From Selaginella moellendorffii (Eukaryota; Streptophyta; Lycopodiopsida; Selaginellales; Selaginellaceae), in NCBI RefSeq assembly GCF_000143415.4, contig NW_003314264.1:210693-264182 (forward strand): DNA of 53,490 nucleotides. Reading direction: 5' to 3'. How positions within the stretch are numbered: the stretch's first letter is position 1; each line of letters starts with the position of its first letter. The notes under the pieces were generated by a model. The model did no database searches. It worked only from the letters and a program-made list of their open reading frames with translations, and had not been told where the DNA came from. The translations under genes and the position numbers were made by a program. Positions 52,608-53,490 of the stretch are shown piece after piece.

Positions 52608-53490
52608 TTAAACTACTCCAATATCCTGCATCTCATCGTCATCTTCAACCTCATGATCTTCGACCTCACGATCTTCGACATCATCTCCATCTTCCTCTTC
52701 CTGTCCTGACTCAAGCTCGTCTTCAGGATGAGGAACTGTCTCTAGGACTTTGTAGCTTACAAACTTGTCGTAATCACGATCATTTTTGCAGGTTAACAAC
52801 CTGGTGTTGCAAGCCACAAAAACCAGATCCGCTGTCCTGTCCATGGTAAGTCTGTTCCTCTTTTTTGAAGAAACATGCTCGAAAGTACTGAACAATCTCT
52901 CCACCGAGGACGACGAGCATGCCTGACTTAGAACTCGAATGGCCAACTTCTGAAGAGCTGGAGTTTCATAACCATAGTCCTCCCACCAACGTACAGCTCC
53001 CCTCTTAGTGCGATCAGCCTTAGCATCATATGAGTTGAAAATGCCTCCTATCCTCCGGTAAGTTAAAAGCTCATCACGTATCACATCCCTCTCACTGGAT
53101 GTAAACATGGCCAGCAGATAAGCATTCCAGTCCTTCATGACCTCTCTGTTAGCATGCTTTTCATACTCCTGAAACTTGGGGTCCAACATGTACGCCACCG
53201 AGTGCATGAGCGAGTGATACTCATGCCACCTATTAGACATGATCTGATGAAGTTCCCTGTACCTGCCATAATCCGACTGTCCTTCCTCTAAACTTGCATC
53301 CAACCTGTTCATGCACTCATATATCTTTCCAATCGCAGGTATATCACCGTCCACAACACGAAGAAGCAGCATAACATCCTTGGACACCTCTAGCATGTCT
53401 TTAACCTGTTGCCAGAAACTGTCATCAAAAACCGTTGCATAACTGTCCCTTCCTGCTCTCGACTTCGACTCAGGCCTTGCTCTGTACGCA
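52608..53490 (-). CDS. hAT transposase C-terminal part (runs off window)
   Basis: Open to the right edge on the minus strand, with FWQQVKDMLEVSKD at the upstream end. It contains RWWEDYGY and the C-terminal dimerisation block LAIRVLSQACSSSSVERLFS followed by KRNRLTMDRTADLVFV, the signature of hAT transposases and domesticated relatives. An acidic tail (EEEDGDD to DDDEMQDIG) ends at TAA 52608-52610. No stop or shift is seen in 294 codons. A GT 6 bases before the stop could splice (45-nt intron 52572-52616, phase 0) into the methyltransferase-like exons. Catalytic residues are outside the window. Confidence 0.85.
   Translation of the reverse strand, partial: AYRARPESKSRAGRDSYATVFDDSFWQQVKDMLEVSKDVMLLLRVVDGDIPAIGKIYECMNRLDASLEEGQSDYGRYRELHQIMSNRWHEYHSLMHSVAYMLDPKFQEYEKHANREVMKDWNAYLLAMFTSSERDVIRDELLTYRRIGGIFNSYDAKADRTKRGAVRWWEDYGYETPALQKLAIRVLSQACSSSSVERLFSTFEHVSSKKRNRLTMDRTADLVFVACNTRLLTCKNDRDYDKFVSYKVLETVPHPEDELESGQEEEDGDDVEDREVEDHEVEDDDEMQDIGVV

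Overview
The window is transposon-dominated nuclear DNA from a eukaryote, most likely a land plant. Ty3/gypsy chromoviruses end in a chromodomain, their primer-binding sites match plant initiator-Met tRNA, and all protein genes are split by very short GT-AG introns (about 38-57 nt, many close to 50). Introns this small recall Selaginella-type lycophytes, but that placement is a guess. No rRNA, convincing tRNA or CRISPR array was seen.

The central discovery is a giant terminal-inverted-repeat (TIR) DNA element at 4949-38663. Its ends carry an identical 22-bp TIR and a CGATC target duplication. It sits inside a LINE ORF2 whose two halves (4336-4948 and 38669-39372) rejoin in frame once the element is removed. 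Without a later 19.9-kb retrotransposon insertion it is about 13.8 kb. It carries three genes: a small protein gene (minus, 5609-5866), a putative DDE/D-type transposase resembling DUF7869 proteins (minus, 6507-9404), and a large multi-exon plus-strand gene with a ParB-like N-terminal part and an FCP1/NLI-type HAD C-terminal part (13055-16073 plus 35963-38221). At least 25 copies of a 22-nt palindrome (ATGGCRTGNGG / CCNCAYGCCAT) are scattered through introns, exons, the stop-codon region, a long hairpin and both subterminal regions of this element. I saw none outside it.

The ParB-HAD gene is interrupted by a nested stack. The outer minus-strand gypsy element (family B, 16074-35957, target duplication CCCTT) contains two further insertions: a non-coding LARD-type element with 1147-bp LTRs (18835-26076, duplication TTTGG) and a plus-strand family B copy (26764-34093, duplication GTATT/GTATC). 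The LARD LTRs match those of the decayed coding element at 1-4335 (family A), a likely autonomous partner. Family B has two short spliceosomal introns in its integrase-chromodomain region.

Right of the LINE, 39.4-48.05 kb is retrotransposon debris: a family C LTR fragment, two LARD-family pieces in opposite orientation and a truncated family B copy. From 48.4 kb there are apparently intact genes. These are a small gene related to the one inside the giant element, two tandem paralogues with a conserved Cys/His cluster, and a minus-strand pair made of a hAT transposase C-terminus and a DNA-methyltransferase-like gene that could be spliced into one product.

Decay is marked by glutamine or arginine codons turned into TAG, TAA or TGA by C-to-T change, plus two one-base frameshifts in the giant element. 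The giant-element copy and the coding retroelements here are therefore probably dead, though the families may be active elsewhere in the genome.
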